From contig JAZTZP010000028.1 in assembly GCA_045637525.1 (NCBI GenBank), forward strand, positions 1 through 15,790: 15,790 nucleotides of DNA. The letters run 5' to 3'. Source of the DNA: JAZTZP01 sp045637525 (GTDB lineage: Bacteria; Bacillota; Clostridia; UBA1381). Positions within the stretch are counted from its first letter, which is position 1. Every line of letters starts with the position of its first letter. This document shows positions 14,334-15,790 of the stretch, one piece after another. The notes under the pieces are model-generated. The model made no database searches, had not been told where the DNA came from, and saw only the letters and a program-made list of their open reading frames with translations. The translations under genes and the position numbers were made by a program.

Positions 14334-15653
14334 ATGAATTTACCTGATGAATTTAAAGAACGGATGAAGAAGATGCTCGGAGCAGAGTGTGATGATTTTG
14401 TATCAGCGTTCTCGGCGGATGCGGAAAATACAGCCGTTCGCATAAACACTTTTAAAGATGACAGGGGATTTATAAGGGATAAGCTGTCGCTTTCGGATGG
14501 TGTTAAATGGTGTAAGGATGGGTTTTATACCGATAAAGAAAAAATTTCGGGCAAGCATCCTTATCATATGGCGGGGCTTGTATATTTTCAGGAGCCGTCG
14601 GCAATGGCGCCTGTTGAGGCACTTGATGTAAGACCGGGTTGCCGTGTACTTGATATGTGTGCCGCTCCCGGCGGAAAAACAACACAGATAGCGGCAAAGC
14701 TTAAAAATACAGGGATTATTGTATCTAATGAGATAGTTCAGAAGCGTGCTAAAATACTTGCTGAAAACGTGGCAAGACTGGGCTTTTCAAATGTTGTTGT
14801 AACAAATGAGGAGCCACCGGCGATAGCAGAAAAATATAAGAGTTTTTTTGATATTGTGATAGTAGACGCTCCGTGCTCGGGCGAGGGAATGTTTCGTAAA
14901 GAGCAGCAGGCGATTGAATGCTGGAGCGTTGCACATACTGTATCATGCGGAATAAGGCAGAAGAATATTATAGAAAGTGCAATGGAGTGCCTTGCACCGG
15001 GCGGACAGCTTCTTTATTCTACCTGCACCTTTGCGCCGGAGGAGAATGAAGAGGTAGTTGAGTTTATACTGAATAATTATCCGTATATGAAGCTTGAAAA
15101 TCCCGGAAGTCTTTCGATGCTCCGAAGCTCCGCGGAGCCTCTTTGTGGAGCAAAGAGAATCTATCCGCATAAGCAAAGAGGTGAAGGACATTTTATCGCA
15201 CTTCTTCGTGATACACGTGCATCTTCGACGTATGAGGAGAGGAGCAGGAAAAATAATGATAATAAGCTCTATCGTGAGTTTGAGGAAAAACATCTGAATG
15301 TTCGTCTTGAAGGGAATTTTACGGAGTTTGGCGAGAATTTATATCTTTTGCCGGACGGTATAAATATTGATAAAATAAAGGTCGTTTGTGCCGGACTTTA
15401 TCTCGGTGTAATAAAGAAAAATCGGTTTGAGCCGTCGCACAGCCTTTGTCTTTCTTTAAAGCAGGAGGATTTTAAAAATTCAGTAAGCTTTGATGCTGAG
15501 GCGGAAATTCTTAAAAAATATCTTGCCGGAGAATGCATCCCGTGCGACAAAAACGGATGGACGGCAGTTTGCACAGACGGTTTCCCCATAGGCTGGGGCA
15601 AGGCATCCGGTGGGATGCTGAAGAATCATTTTCCTAAATTTATGAGAAGATAA
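14334..15653 (+). CDS. rsmF: RsmF/NSUN-type rRNA (cytosine-C5-)-methyltransferase
   Basis: A SAM-dependent methyltransferase expected to make 5-methylcytosine in 16S rRNA. The 439-residue protein has a short N-terminal domain (1-90, with AVRINT and YFQEPSAM) and a Rossmann catalytic domain (about 95-292). SAM motif I is DMCAAPGGKTTQ (107-118), motif IV is DAPCSGEGMFRK (178-189, C181), and motif VI is YSTCTFAPEENEE (228-240) with the presumed nucleophile C231. RIYPHKQRGEGHF (275-287) and a C-terminal PUA-like RsmF domain (about 315-439, ending in GWGKASGG and the HFPK segment) follow. The C-terminal domain separates RsmF-type from RsmB-type enzymes. The exact target is not certain; some Gram-positive members are named YebU/RsmF without proof. 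AGAGAGGA lies about 10 bases before ATG 14334. It is the third gene of the vanZ-cls operon, with no obvious functional link. Confidence 0.92.
   Translation: MNLPDEFKERMKKMLGAECDDFVSAFSADAENTAVRINTFKDDRGFIRDKLSLSDGVKWCKDGFYTDKEKISGKHPYHMAGLVYFQEPSAMAPVEALDVRPGCRVLDMCAAPGGKTTQIAAKLKNTGIIVSNEIVQKRAKILAENVARLGFSNVVVTNEEPPAIAEKYKSFFDIVIVDAPCSGEGMFRKEQQAIECWSVAHTVSCGIRQKNIIESAMECLAPGGQLLYSTCTFAPEENEEVVEFILNNYPYMKLENPGSLSMLRSSAEPLCGAKRIYPHKQRGEGHFIALLRDTRASSTYEERSRKNNDNKLYREFEEKHLNVRLEGNFTEFGENLYLLPDGINIDKIKVVCAGLYLGVIKKNRFEPSHSLCLSLKQEDFKNSVSFDAEAEILKKYLAGECIPCDKNGWTAVCTDGFPIGWGKASGGMLKNHFPKFMRR
15127..15157. repeat. Two back-to-back hairpins inside rsmF
   Basis: GCTCCGCGGAGC (15127-15138) is a perfect 12-base palindrome. 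It is followed without a gap by CTCTTTG (15139-15145) and CAAAGAG (15151-15157), a 7-bp stem with a 5-base loop. Both lie in codons for a variable-looking stretch just before the conserved YPH motif. No T-tract follows. Confidence 0.7.
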
Positions 15654-15678
15654 ATTATAGTTTATCTACGATAAAACA
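15654..15678. repeat. Second copy of the ATTATAGTTTATC repeat
   Basis: Directly after the rsmF stop, 15654-15666 repeats exactly the 13-base arm found at 26-38. Here the hairpin is imperfect: GTTTATC (15660-15666), TAC, then GATAAAAC (15670-15677) with one extra A. It may be a weak transcription stop for the operon or part of a dispersed repeat. Confidence 0.7.
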
Positions 15679-15704
15679 GTAGGTTTTCGGTGTCGCTTTG
15701 CTTG

Positions 15705-15740
15705 CCTCCCTTGCCTAAAGGGAGGGGGACCGCTTGCGGT
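15705..15740. repeat. GC-rich double-hairpin intergenic repeat
   Basis: CCTCCCTT (15705-15712) pairs with AAGGGAGG (15718-15725) around a 5-base loop. ACCGC (15729-15733) then pairs with GCGGT (15736-15740), and GGAGGGAT follows. The GC content stands out from the surrounding AT-rich DNA. The arrangement resembles palindromic repeats dispersed between genes in many Clostridia, an identification from memory. Nothing coding is visible from 15654 to the window end. Confidence 0.65.
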
Positions 15741-15790
15741 GGAGGGATATTGATTTTTCTATATCTTTACTACATATTTTCAATACATAG

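Overview
The window looks like a piece of chromosome from a low-to-moderate GC Clostridia-type Bacillota, probably an uncultured or gut-associated lineage. This is inferred from the AT-rich intergenic DNA, strong AAAGGA/GGAGG ribosome binding sites, TTGACA/TATAAT promoters, an SLH-domain protein, an amidase with a copper-amine-oxidase-like N-terminal region, and GC-rich palindromic repeats at both edges. All eleven protein genes are on the + strand. I see no phage, transposon, CRISPR array, tRNA or rRNA.

Left block (about 156-12111). A perfect promoter (156-184) precedes nine tightly packed genes with gaps of 4-67 bases, so they may form one long operon. They are a GHL6-type glycoside hydrolase-like protein, the DNA repair genes pcrA, ruvA and ruvB, two secreted peptidoglycan hydrolases (an N-acetylmuramoyl-L-alanine amidase and an SLH-glucosaminidase protein), a SpoU/TrmH-family RNA methyltransferase, S-adenosylhomocysteine hydrolase (ahcY), and a polytopic membrane protein resembling GT-C glycosyltransferases. 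PcrA and RuvAB act on stalled forks and recombination intermediates. The two wall enzymes would cut different bonds of the same polymer. AhcY would remove the by-product of methyltransferases such as the one encoded just upstream.

Intergenic island (12081-12425). This stretch has no protein gene but is dense in signals. On the - strand there is an AT-rich UP-like element, a perfect TTGACA-17-TATAAT promoter with an extended -10, about 110 bases of structured non-coding sequence, and an intrinsic terminator with seven U residues. Together they make a convincing small-RNA gene that I cannot assign to a known family. The same hairpin works as a terminator for the + strand operon. Several AT-rich inverted repeats and an 18-base palindromic site lie between this promoter and the divergent + strand promoter at 12367-12395.

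Right block (12367-15653). A strong promoter drives a VanZ-family membrane protein, an overlapping cardiolipin synthase, and an RsmF-type rRNA cytosine-C5 methyltransferase. The first two suggest an envelope theme.

Edges. An identical 13-base sequence occurs in hairpins at both ends of the window (26-38 and 15654-15666). Each lies near a GC-rich palindrome, which looks like a dispersed intergenic repeat family. The protein genes are mostly ordinary housekeeping functions. The least explained item is the - strand small RNA at 12084-12195.
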